From NCBI GenBank assembly GCA_001936135.1, contig CP012813.1, positions 62,001 through 126,000 on the forward strand: a stretch of 64,000 nt of DNA, read 5' to 3'. The position numbers and the translations under genes are program-made. Below are positions 53,906 to 64,000 of the stretch, one piece after another. This stretch comes from Saccharomycopsis fibuligera x Saccharomycopsis cf. fibuligera (lineage: Eukaryota; Ascomycota; Saccharomycetes; Ascoideales; Saccharomycopsidaceae). Under the pieces are notes generated by a model. It did no database searches and had not been told where the DNA came from. It was given only the letters and a program-made list of their open reading frames with translations. Each line of letters starts with the position of its first letter. Position 1 is the stretch's first letter.

Positions 53906-56900
53906 TTCGATTATTAAATAGTCTTTTGTATTTGCTGAAAGTTGAAGTATAAATGTTGAACCTATCAAAGCTACTCTATCACCACATCAGTGACAGTTTT
54001 TTTTATTTTTTATTTTTTACACTATATTCAATTTTTTTTAGCCTCCGGCATGAGAAAAGAAAAGAAGATCAATGGAACAGAAATATGTAAAGCGGGTAAC
54101 AGAAAACATTTTTAAACGTCACGTGACGTATACTGGAGCTCAAGCGCAAATTTGTTAACTGCCTTCGGCGCGGTGAAATTAAAGAATGGACCAAAAATAC
54201 AACTTTCTGTGCAAAAATGGGACAAGACAAGTTTGTCAAGGAACAGACGCATTATTTTTTAATTAATTAATTAGTTAATTAATTAAGAAAGTTGCACTTG
54301 TCTCGAGGAAAGGAAAGTTGAATCAGTTGTATAGTAATTAATATACATAGCTTTCTGCTCGAGATTACACATCAATTAGCCCATGCTGTCTGTACTGCAA
54401 GCAAGAGCAGCAAATTAATTTGCAGATTAAACGGCACTCTAAAATTTAATTTTTTTATTCTTTTCGTTCAAAAATTTTCAAACTAATTAAATTCAAAGAA
54501 AGAGTTGTTAATTACTTATCTAAATGTGCGAATAAAAATAAAAAATCGAGATAATCTTCGACTGTTAAAGTAATTAGCCGGACACAAATAGAATTTTTGT
54601 GTACACAAAATATTGAAAAGCCAACTTTGTATTTGAAATTGTGGACAATCGGAGCAAAATGCGATGTTTGAACGCTTCATTTTAAACAAAATACGCCAAA
54701 AAGGGAGACAAACAATTGAAGCTTGTAAAAAATGTTCAAAGGTAAGCTTGAAAATTCAGATTCAAGGACATTTGTATCGCAGGGTACCTCAACAAAATAC
54801 TCGGTGCACCATGAAGCATCATATAGTGCCGGCCGGCACACAGATTTTCGTCATGCAGCAGGTTGGCTAAACTATTACAATGATAATCAATTTATTCCAA
54901 TACATTATGATTTGTAAATTGCTTTCAGACAGGGCAAATTGAAACATAACAAATAGTTTAAACTGATGTTGTGCTAACTCACACAGGAAAACACAACAGC
55001 TGCAAACATTGGATGGGAAACTATTGCCTTTTACAGTAATTATATATGCACAAGCACTGGCTCAGCCGCCGTCCAGCATGCGCCAGCTTGTGTACGCATT
55101 CGTACGTCATTTACCGCTTCGATTTCAATACAGGATCCTTTGCGACCAATGTTGGCCATATTAATGCGCTTATGTCATGCCGTGTCATGTATACATGCAT
55201 CGAAAAATAAAACAGCAATAACTAAAAAGGAAATAGAAGTAGATTATTTATAAATTTTATTAGTCAACGTTTTGTTTACCATGATAATAATCCCTTGGGC
55301 TTATAGCAAAAATTGTGCTTCCCGTAACTAGAACCCTGCAGCTTGTATTCAGGTTATATTAATGATAATGTATACAATATTGTGTATTCGTTGAATGTCC
55401 TGTGGTCGTTCTAGCGCTAATTTATGAGAGTCATATGTGTATTGCAATAGAGCACTCAATAAGAAAAAGGAGCATGTCAGCAACAAATCAGCATTACAAA
55501 GTTACTTTATAACTCCAGCCCTTTTTTTTAGCATCTTTTTTGCTCTTTTGACAATTCCGTGGTAGCATGACACTTGCCTAAGCTACGCTGGGTAGTGACC
55601 ATATGTTGCGCTGGGTTCGAAAATATTATATATATATAGATATATATATATACAATTTGCAAATAAGAGTAATACAATATTAAGTGTCACAGTAGTATTG
55701 AGGTATCGAGGAGGACTTGATAGAAAATATGTCTTTCTACAGGGCTCTCATTACGTTCCCTTTCAAAACGACATAGAAATGCGCAATGTACCTTTTTTCC
55801 CCTTTTATTCTGACAAGGATTAATCTCTTCACAATACGTGCCAACCCCAAAAAGCACAGTTTTTGCTTAATCAAGAAAATAAAAAGGTGTAAAGCCTTCG
55901 TTTTCCAGCTAACGGTTCTAGTCCCCTAATATTGAACACTTTTTATCTAGGCTTATGACATGCCTTTAAGCAACAGCTCAAACCTTGAAAAAAAAGAAAA
56001 AAAGAAAAAATAAAACAAAGTACCATAAATGAAACCAAGATTGTGAAACTGAAAACCTGTAATGTCTTCTAGCAAATTCGGCCAGCACTAGCACCAGTTA
56101 GCTTCCCAAAGACAGAATAAATACCAATTTTTGCTAGAAATGGAGCCATTAGGTGCCTGTATACAATTTTTGACAAACTATAAAATTCATTTTACGTTAT
56201 AGACGCCTAAAACTTGTACATTTCGAGCAAAAGGAACAGCTTTTTTTTTTTTTTTTTTTTGCCAATCGTTGAGTTTGAAACTGGATCTGTAAAAGATTTG
56301 CAAAACAATAACTATGTAACAAAGGAAACCTAACAAACTTCATGTTTCAATTTTTCAAACAAATTTGCTTCATTATAGGGGTCCCTTCATACTGAGATAT
56401 TTTTTTTTGTTCCTTTTGGCAGCTGTTATTTTTTTAAAAGATCTCTACAGTAGTTCATGCAAAAAACGTGCATTATGCGTGGTGACGCATCTAGTTGTGC
56501 CAATATGCATAAACTTTAGAACATGAAAGAAAGTGAGCTGGCCGGTGCTGTGCGAAATTATATGAAACCAACTGCTACTTTTGCTGCAGGCGTTACTAAA
56601 ATCAATAATATTTTCTTTAATATCAAAAGCCGGTTATATCTGGTAACGGAAGTAATTAACCTTATTTATTTAGACCTAAATGTAGCCAAGTTGATCTGAC
56701 AGTACTCAAACTGTACAAGCACCTTTTGTGAAAGCGTAGTAGAGTATCTAACAGTTCTTACTATTGCTTAGTATACCACATTACTAGCATTTCTTAAAAT
56801 TTTATAACGGCAAGAGCATTTCTAAGTCTAAGCGCTACAAATCGATCAGCTCGTAACATAATAATGTCCCCAAAGTAAAACACGTTATGAAGACCTTACA

Positions 56901-57956
56901 GTCACGCATACTTCCGACCAAAATCTCAGTTTCCTTTTTTCTTTTAACCAACCTTCCCTGACCTTCCAGAAGGAAATAAACCCCTTCATAGAAGAATGTG
57001 TACTGACTGAGATGCAGGTGGTAAAGTTCAGACAAAATCAAATAAGCTAAAATTGGAAAATAATTTGCTTTTTTTTTTTTTCTTTTTTTTTTTTTTCTGT
57101 CAAAGGTTTGCGTCGCGTTGTACACAAACATTTTAGTAATATAGAATTTGAGGCCGTTATGCCGCTAGCAGCGGTGCAGTAAAGTAAACTTTCTAACGCA
57201 CGCCATATAGGTAAAATAAAAAATAACTGTATAAATAGATGTACACGAAACCAATTCGGGTTATGCTACTACGAGTTTGTATACAAAGCGGCCATCGTTG
57301 TAAGGAAACACAACAATAGGATCATTTATCAGTTACATCACATTTTTTTTTTTTTTTGCCGTATGAGGCAGTGTCTCAGATCGCTTGCGTCGACTTATGC
57401 ATAATTCTATAGATTCCCTAGCAAAAAGTTAAAAACAACATTATTCGTGAAGAGGCCGCAGTAGTGTTTGTGGTAATCGGAATATAGTCATTTATTGAAT
57501 AGTTGAGCAGCGAAAAGGCTAAAGAAGGAGATTCCAGATATGAAAAGAAAAGCAAAAAAATAAGAAAATTAGCCGTAAACGCAAAATAAAAAAAAAAAAA
57601 AAAAAACTCGGAGAAAAACAGCAAAAAAATAGAAAGTGAAAGGAGAAAATTCTGTATTACTTTGGCCACTGTGCTTTTTTTTGTGTTCTCTTTTGCATTA
57701 ACTCTTGTTTTTGTAACTTTTGTGTATATTGTCTAAACGCCCCTTAAAGACGCATAATCTAAAAAGGTTTCGTTGATTACGAGCTTTGCTATAGTTCGAT
57801 ATTGGCTAGTGTACATTATAGCAGATGATGTAGCATCACTGATTGAAAAAGGGGACTTTGGCTTTCCATTCACTAACCATCGTTGATAACGTAATGACAG
57901 GATATGTAGTAAGACAATATTTAATTTTACTATAATCTTTGTCATTAGGCGCTTCC
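53906..57956. other. 4-kb gene-free region between PAM16 and GSM1
   Basis: No protein or RNA gene is recognised. Notable are the TTAA/TTAATTAA-rich stretch at about 54257-54287, an ATATATA cluster near 55625-55655, and poly(A/T) runs near 56240-56260, 57070-57096 and 57587-57606. Confidence 0.4.
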
Positions 57957-60900
57957 TCACTCCAAAATTGGTAAAAACTGTCCAACGATAAGCATCGGTA
58001 TATCAAACATATCCCTCTTTATTGTCAATATACTAGAAGCAGCGATATACTTTTGCAGTTGTTCATGCTCCTCATTTATTTCTTGGGAATATGGTTTCTG
58101 AAAACTGCTTTCAAATGCATGGAAGTTTTCCACGCTGTTAGTTTTTGAGGCTTCTAAACTGGTATTTGTACTGCTCTCTGCGTTAATACCATCTCCGCCG
58201 GTGGCAGTAGCAGTGGCAATACTAGCGTTAGTAATTGAAGTATTACTTCCCTTGTAGTTTTGGTTTATGAATTTGCAATTGAACCGAATCATCCCTCCGT
58301 TAATGATACCACTGCCATTATTAATACGGTCATCACTAAGCTCATTTTCCAAATCATCTACTTCTTCTGGTCGAAACCGGTTTTTCAATTTGTGAAATCT
58401 GTTGTGTACATTATGATAGTTGGTGATCTCATCGTTACGAAGTACCACGCTGTTGAATAGTTTGAAATAGTTCAAAATACTCATGTCATCAATAATCTCG
58501 CATAAAAACCGGCGTTTACTGAGAAATTGTGCCTTATTTTTGATACCAATAAGCACGCAAAGTTCATCACTGATGAATACAATTTCTGTAGAACGACGCC
58601 AAATAATTGCTGGAGTGGAAGTAAAGTTCGTCATCATATTTTCGAAATTTAGCAACTGACGATGGAATATAAGCTCCGTAAGTAAATTATCACTAAAGTT
58701 GGTCAAATTGGTCAAGTCAGTCTGAATAAGGGCAGACTGAATGCGGAAATAATTATGAATAACCCAAATTTTTTCCAATATTTTGAAAAAAAGCTTGCGT
58801 TTGCTGTTACGGGTTCTCTCACTTTCCTCTGCACTGGTATTACCATTACCATTATCATTGCCAAAATTATCGCCAGTGGGACCAGTAATTTGAATATAGA
58901 GTCTGTCGTAAAAATACTTGATTAACTCTTGATATGATTTCATGTAGCTAAAGCTGAGAATACTAATAATGTACTTGAGATCGCTGTATGGATTTTTATG
59001 ATCAAAAGTGTTACCATGTAGAGCATTATTGTCTTCTTCATCAAGGTCAAATAAACGTTTTAGATCAAATACTGGAAATTTGGAGTATAGGTCACCAATT
59101 TCTTGAAACACTTTTTTTCTAATCCATAACGGCGATTTATAAGTATTGTTTCTTTTGAAACCATTAACGTACTCCTGAGTGGTCAATTTACGACGTGGCG
59201 CTGAATGTGTATAATGTTGAGGATGATTTTTATGCTCGTAGCTCGTTGAGTGCGTAGCATTAGCGTAAGAGGGAGCTGAAAAGTAAGGTTGCTGTTGGTT
59301 AATATGCTGATGTTGATGCTGTTGCTGATGTTGTTGTTGCTGGTTGCCTAAATGGGTATCATAAGACGAAGTATGTGAACTTTTTGGCATAGTTTCAAAT
59401 GGCAGCATCCCGCGCTGTCCATTATTTGCAGTTTGAATATTTTGATGATTATTAGTCACCATTGAGCCATTACTAGAATGTGAACCACCCGACTCATAAT
59501 TATGTACTGAAGTGTCAGTTGCATGAGAATTTGTATTGGTATCATCATTTGGGGTACCACTATATAAACTAAAATCATTTAGCTCTCGATTATTATCAAC
59601 GTCTTGGCCCAACTTGATGAATGGTCTGAATATCATTTGATTGTTTAAACCATCGTAGAACAAATTATTAAACTCTAAATCTTGTTCATTGCCACCACTA
59701 CCACCACCATTATTACCATTAATATTGTTCGTAAAATCTGGATCAAAGAAGTCGAAACTGGCAGCATCAAGATTATTGATAACCCCTCCATTACTGGAGT
59801 TTGATTCATCTTCTGTTTTGTTATTGCTGGCAATACTATGTACATCATTATTGCTCAAATGAGTATCTGTGCCTGTGGTGCTGAATTGAGAGTTGGTCTT
59901 GTTTATGCCGACAGATTGTAGAGGCACACTCGCCTCAGAAGAAGGATGATGATGATGATGATGATTATGGTGTTGAAGTTGCGGCTGTTGAAGTTGTCTT
60001 TGATGCGGGTGCTGCGTTTGCTGCTGTTGTTGATGGGATAGGTGTGATTCAAGAATATGATGATTAGCATTATGCATGTTAATGTTGGCGTTGTTTAAAT
60101 CTGTAATATTAATATTTGGATCCATCATATTAGGCTTGTCCAAGTCTGGAGAAAGCAAATTAGTCACTGATAATCTTGAAGTGATGCCTCCAGATTGCGG
60201 TGATAAAAAAAAAGTATTATACGAATTCAGCGGATAATCTTCGGGATTACTCAAAGCATGGTTATGGAGAAATGATACATTTATACCAGGTTCAGGCATA
60301 GATGTGGAAAAATTGGTATCATTTTCCTGTTGTTGCAGATTAAAACTCGCTGGTATTGCTTCACTATGTTGTGTTTGCTGATGCTGCAGTAGTCGAAGTT
60401 GTTGTATAGTTTGATTATGAGGAGAAACAGAATATTCCTGCGGAGGGATAGAAATAGAAGGACTCTGGCAAGAACTTTTAGAGACCATCAGAGGATATTC
60501 TTGAGCACTGACGATCTGATTCGGATAAGCCAAAGTTGATGATTGTGGTGATACATTGGGCTGGCCATTTTTGTTACTGTAACTGGAGTTCAAATGATGC
60601 TTGGTATCTGTCTGACTTAATTTACTAGAATTACCGTCAAAGTGTCCGCCTATTGTTACCGGTGCTAGTGATGGAGGAGGCGGTGGTGGTGAAGATGAGG
60701 TTGATGATATTGGTGGCACTGAATCTGTCTCTTTCGTTTCCGCACTTGTACTACTATTTTCCTCAGCGTTAATTTTCTGTCCCGCTGATTTTTGCTTCAA
60801 TTTCGTTGGTTTTGGTGCATTACTATTACCCTTACTCTTATCATTTTTGGCATTATTTGCTCTTTTGAGAGGTTTGGAGACTCTTGATTTTGTCTTTGAT

Positions 60901-61064
60901 CGTTTGCGTTGCACATCCTGACATGAATCAGCGACATTACGCTTGACGCAATTTTTGCAAGGTCTCGTAACATCGCATTGAAGATGTTTACTATGGCAAA
61001 ACATACAAGCCCTAGAGATGGGTTTTCGCTGTAATTTGACGTGATCTGGGAGCTTTTTGGTCAT
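57957..61064 (-). CDS. GSM1: Zn2Cys6 transcription factor of the Gsm1/Ert1/Rds2 group
   Basis: This is a 1035-residue nuclear regulator. The N-terminus [20 protein letters not shown] closely resembles S. cerevisiae Gsm1. The binuclear zinc cluster is C20-x2-C23-x6-C30-x5-C36-x2-C39-x8-C48, followed by a basic linker. About 550 residues of Ser/Asn/Gln/His-rich low complexity come next. A conserved C-terminal half follows ([20 protein letters not shown], then a PAS-like [20 protein letters not shown]), and it ends [12 protein letters not shown] as the family does. Relatives control gluconeogenesis and respiration genes when glucose is scarce. It is much longer than Gsm1 (618), almost all from low-complexity insertions. 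Confidence 0.88.
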   Translation of the reverse strand: MTKKLPDHVKLQRKPISRACMFCHSKHLQCDVTRPCKNCVKRNVADSCQDVQRKRSKTKSRVSKPLKRANNAKNDKSKGNSNAPKPTKLKQKSAGQKINAEENSSTSAETKETDSVPPISSTSSSPPPPPPSLAPVTIGGHFDGNSSKLSQTDTKHHLNSSYSNKNGQPNVSPQSSTLAYPNQIVSAQEYPLMVSKSSCQSPSISIPPQEYSVSPHNQTIQQLRLLQHQQTQHSEAIPASFNLQQQENDTNFSTSMPEPGINVSFLHNHALSNPEDYPLNSYNTFFLSPQSGGITSRLSVTNLLSPDLDKPNMMDPNINITDLNNANINMHNANHHILESHLSHQQQQQTQHPHQRQLQQPQLQHHNHHHHHHPSSEASVPLQSVGINKTNSQFSTTGTDTHLSNNDVHSIASNNKTEDESNSSNGGVINNLDAASFDFFDPDFTNNINGNNGGGSGGNEQDLEFNNLFYDGLNNQMIFRPFIKLGQDVDNNRELNDFSLYSGTPNDDTNTNSHATDTSVHNYESGGSHSSNGSMVTNNHQNIQTANNGQRGMLPFETMPKSSHTSSYDTHLGNQQQQHQQQHQHQHINQQQPYFSAPSYANATHSTSYEHKNHPQHYTHSAPRRKLTTQEYVNGFKRNNTYKSPLWIRKKVFQEIGDLYSKFPVFDLKRLFDLDEEDNNALHGNTFDHKNPYSDLKYIISILSFSYMKSYQELIKYFYDRLYIQITGPTGDNFGNDNGNGNTSAEESERTRNSKRKLFFKILEKIWVIHNYFRIQSALIQTDLTNLTNFSDNLLTELIFHRQLLNFENMMTNFTSTPAIIWRRSTEIVFISDELCVLIGIKNKAQFLSKRRFLCEIIDDMSILNYFKLFNSVVLRNDEITNYHNVHNRFHKLKNRFRPEEVDDLENELSDDRINNGSGIINGGMIRFNCKFINQNYKGSNTSITNASIATATATGGDGINAESSTNTSLEASKTNSVENFHAFESSFQKPYSQEINEEHEQLQKYIAASSILTIKRDMFDIPMLIVGQFLPILE

Positions 61065-62667
61065 CTGTAATGTTTTGTGAGTGTGAATGTTTAGCGCCGA
61101 CGAGGCATTGATGGATTGTCAGGTAAAAAGATATAACAATAGGAAAGAAAAAGCAAGAGGATAAATTAAAAGTAGCAAAAGTTGAGTGAATAAGCTATTG
61201 TGGCTGATTTGCCGGCGGGGAGGGGTTGGTGGATGTTTAAGTTATGGAATGAATGGCAAGCGTTGTTGCACAGGAAGGAAGGAAGAAGAGAATCAATGTG
61301 AGTGAATGTAGCACTAATATCCACTGATTTAAGGCTCTCTAGTGTTGGCCAGCATCCATGGCCAGCGCTGTTCATCACTCAGCAGACAAAGTAAAACAGA
61401 ATAAACACCGCAACCCACAGTAAGAGAAAAAAAAAATGGCGCATCGTCTGGCGCAAAATCCGGGGCATCGAAAGCTGGAGTGCAGCTGTCGACGGACACG
61501 TGAGACAAGCCTAATCTAATTTTATCTGCTTTTCTCGTACTTTATTTCTCTCTTTCTCTTATATTTGCTTATAAGCGCTGTTTCCTTCTCTGTATGAATT
61601 TCTCGCAGAGCACCACGCTGGTGGTACAAACTCTCATAAGTATTACCCTGCAGACCAGAGTCTTAACATCCAATCAGAAAACAGAGTTTATAAATCAAAG
61701 GGGCACCTCATTTTGTATTAGCCACGGAACCAACCCGCGGTGGCTGTGGCTGGTGTCTATTCAGGGACACATTAGACGATAGACGCAGAAGTTAAATAGC
61801 ATATTTGTTAGAGTAGGGAACACAGGGGGCAGAGTTTGAAGGTTGAAAGAACAAAAAACTGATTCAAAGAGATGTCAACTTATATTCAAGAGACGCGATA
61901 AAATAAAATCCAAACAAGACAGTTGAGCTAGACGAGGCAAGACAAGAAGGTGAGTACCTGGAGAGATACAGAGACATTTTAAGGCTGCAAGTTTAAAAAT
62001 ACTTTGACCTATATGTTTTTGACAATTTGAATCCAAGAAGTGAGTTAAAGAGACTTCGTACAGAGAGTAACAGTTTACGTTGAGACTTCTGTGTATGCCA
62101 CAGCATATGAAATCGATAAAATTTTACGTTCTCTGATAGTGCAATTATTGTGCCACTGATAATTGTACGAGCTACACATTCCTATGGATTATTTTGGTTT
62201 ACCAGGGTGCTTAACTGGAAATATCTGAGAACTTGAGTTAACTTAGCGTGTACTGAAATTATCAAATGAGTCACAGATCATATATCATATATCGCATCGA
62301 TAACCCAAAGGTCAAGAACTTACAAAGTGTTGGCCTACTTATATTTTTCACTCTTTTACAAAGTTTCACTCATTACGTCAAAATTTAAATGCGATACTTG
62401 CAATCAGTTACAGCCTTCCAAATCGAAAAATTGATATAGATAAATTTAGCAATAGGCATTATTTTAGTTGTAGTTTTGTAATTTATATATAGTGCGAAAA
62501 CAATATTGTAAGAAATAGAAAGGTAAAACAGATAAGAAAAAACAAATAAATAAAAAATAAAGGCCACGCTTGTAAAAAAAAAAAAAAAAAAAAAATAGAA
62601 AAACCACGTTAGGAAATTTGTGATACAAAGCAAGTGTAAACATATAACAGACAAAGCAAAAAAAAAA

Positions 62668-62709
<42 letters not shown>

Positions 62710-62935
62710 AAGTAACAAAAGAAATTACCAGCACCACCCAATTTAGTAAAAGAGAAAAGAAAAGTATTATAAATCTAACTGAAACAAAAATAAAAAGAAA
62801 TAAACAACAGGAAGGCTTAAAACAAGCGAGAAAAAGAAGAAAGAAAAAAGAAAAATCTAAAATTGACACTAAAAAATAGAAAAACGACACGGTTAGCTTC
62901 AAAATAAACGGGAAAGCCCTCCAGGGCTAAGCAGA
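61065..62935. other. GSM1 upstream region and 3' flank of the right-edge gene
   Basis: This 1.87 kb holds the GSM1 promoter (left part). TATATTTGCTTATAAG-type sequence occurs near 61560. A 17-unit AT dinucleotide repeat lies at 62671-62704 and A runs near 62572-62596. No convincing gene. Confidence 0.45.
62671..62704. repeat. AT dinucleotide microsatellite
   Basis: It consists of about 17 uninterrupted AT units in the 3' flank of the right-edge gene. Confidence 0.95.
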
Positions 62936-63964
62936 TTACTCATTAACACTGTTGAAGCTTTTAGCACTTAACCTCCCAGTCTTAAGACTTTTGAAGCTGT
63001 TGCTATCATTACCCAACCTATTGTAAGCAGATGAGTAATGTGTTCTTAAAGAGTTATTCAAGCTGTAAATATCGTCATTCTCGTCTTCCGTATCATTATC
63101 CTCATCAGCATTGTGATCATCATTATCCAAAATTATTCCTCTTTCTTCTGCATCTTGTAAATCAAACTCCACATTCAAATCCTCATTTATCACATTGTTG
63201 ATACTGTTAGCAACTGTACCACTGTGGGAGTTCATGTTAGTGTTTGTTCCATTATTGCCGGAAGCAGTAGCAGCTGCAGCGGCAGTAGCTGCAGCTACTG
63301 TCGCAGCATTAACATTTGCGTTACTTGATCCATGTGTATAATTCAATCGTTCAAATATACTGCTGGGAGGAATACCAATGGTACTAGAATTGAAAGTTTC
63401 TATTGATCTTCTTGCACTCTTAGAACGATTTAAAAGGTTTCTGGTGCTAGAAGCTAAAGTAATAATTGAAGACGAATCATTGTTGTTGATAGTCGAAGTG
63501 GCAATTGAGCGGGTATAATTGTGATTGGTATTGTTGCTGAAAGTCACTGATTGGTTGTAACTATTTTGCACTGGGTTGTTGTACGTGTAATTATTACTAT
63601 ACGTGCTAGCAGGAAATAATGAAGCAGAAGCAATAGAAGTTTCTGGAGTGCCTGGCGTTGACACATTAGCACCATCAAATACTGAAGTTGGTACCACTGA
63701 CTTTGTCGAATGCCTAGTAGAAGTTTCATATGTGTTGTCGTTGTCAAAATCAGTGATAACGATCTTGTTGTTGTTAGAGGTATTAGTCAGGGCCACCGAA
63801 CTGCTTGATGTATTGTCATTTAGCGAGTAAATGTCCAAAGCATACCCATTTCTTGGATTATTGACATATAAGCTATTATTTTGTGAACGTGCTTGAGATG
63901 CACCACTAATAGTGCTAACTGTGGTGTATTGGTCGTTATTATTATTATTATTATTATTATTATG

Positions 63965-64000
<36 letters not shown>
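62936..64000 (-). CDS. C-terminal part of an unidentified Asn/Ser-rich protein (runs off right edge)
   Basis: The frame is open from the right edge of the window to the stop at 62936, about 354 residues of a longer protein. At the edge lies a long poly-Asn run (AAT codons) with one His, then NDQYTTVSTISGAS and a Ser/Thr/Asn-rich region. A pair of motifs DIYSLND and DDIYSLNN recurs about 270 residues apart. An Ala-rich run (about 63260-63305) and an acidic cluster (about 63080-63130) precede a basic-Ser end (SLKTGRLSAKSFNSVNE). There is no membrane segment in the visible part. I do not recognise the family. It could be the cytosolic tail of a surface or polarity protein, but that is only a guess. 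No start codon is within the window. Confidence 0.7.

Overview
This window looks like nuclear chromosomal DNA of a budding yeast, most likely a Candida/Lodderomyces-type member of the CTG (Ser1) clade. The reasons are AT-rich intergenic DNA, intron-poor genes, the two recognisable introns with GTATGT donors and TACTAAC branch points, leucine written almost entirely as TTG/TTA/CTT in the highly expressed genes with CTG very rare, long Asn/Gln runs, and a Zorro-like (L1-clade) LINE. I saw no position that proves CTG decoding, so the clade is an inference and I name no species.

Left part (1-8806): a transposon graveyard between tRNA genes. A tRNA-Val with a tiny intron (243-326) sits beside LTR-element debris and an inverted LINE fragment. 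Then come a solo LTR (381-782), a full-length but dead LINE of about 6.9 kb (783-7676) carrying another solo LTR inside ORF2 (5950-6357), and an LTR-retrotransposon remnant (7677-8721) whose LTR ends 13 bp before a tRNA-Asp (8735-8806). A third cluster with the same families lies at 31550-32573 next to tRNA-Glu.

Middle part (11.9-47.3 kb): ordinary host genes. They are an acetate/ammonium (ATO) transporter, RPL21 (11-nt first exon, 693-nt intron), a catalytically degenerate valyl-tRNA synthetase paralogue, APC5, PIS1, RIX1, a membrane-anchored EEP-family enzyme, choline kinase, an UNC93-like transporter, IFA38, VFA1, a secreted RNase T2, SDH8 and the meiotic kinase IME2. PIS1, IFA38 and the choline kinase belong to lipid synthesis, RPL21 and RIX1 to ribosome production, and APC5 and IME2 to cell-cycle and meiotic control. 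There is no operon logic: neighbours are divergent, convergent or tandem as usual in yeast.

Right part (47.3-64.0 kb): gene-poor. PAM16 (with an ATG-only first exon) stands alone in about 10.6 kb, followed by the zinc-cluster regulator GSM1 and the C-terminal part of an unidentified Asn-rich protein that runs off the right edge.

The most unusual item is the valyl-tRNA synthetase-like protein at 16025-19207. It is a full-length open reading frame in which the HIGH and KMSKS signatures and the editing-site acid are altered, while the overall architecture is kept. That suggests a selected pseudoenzyme.
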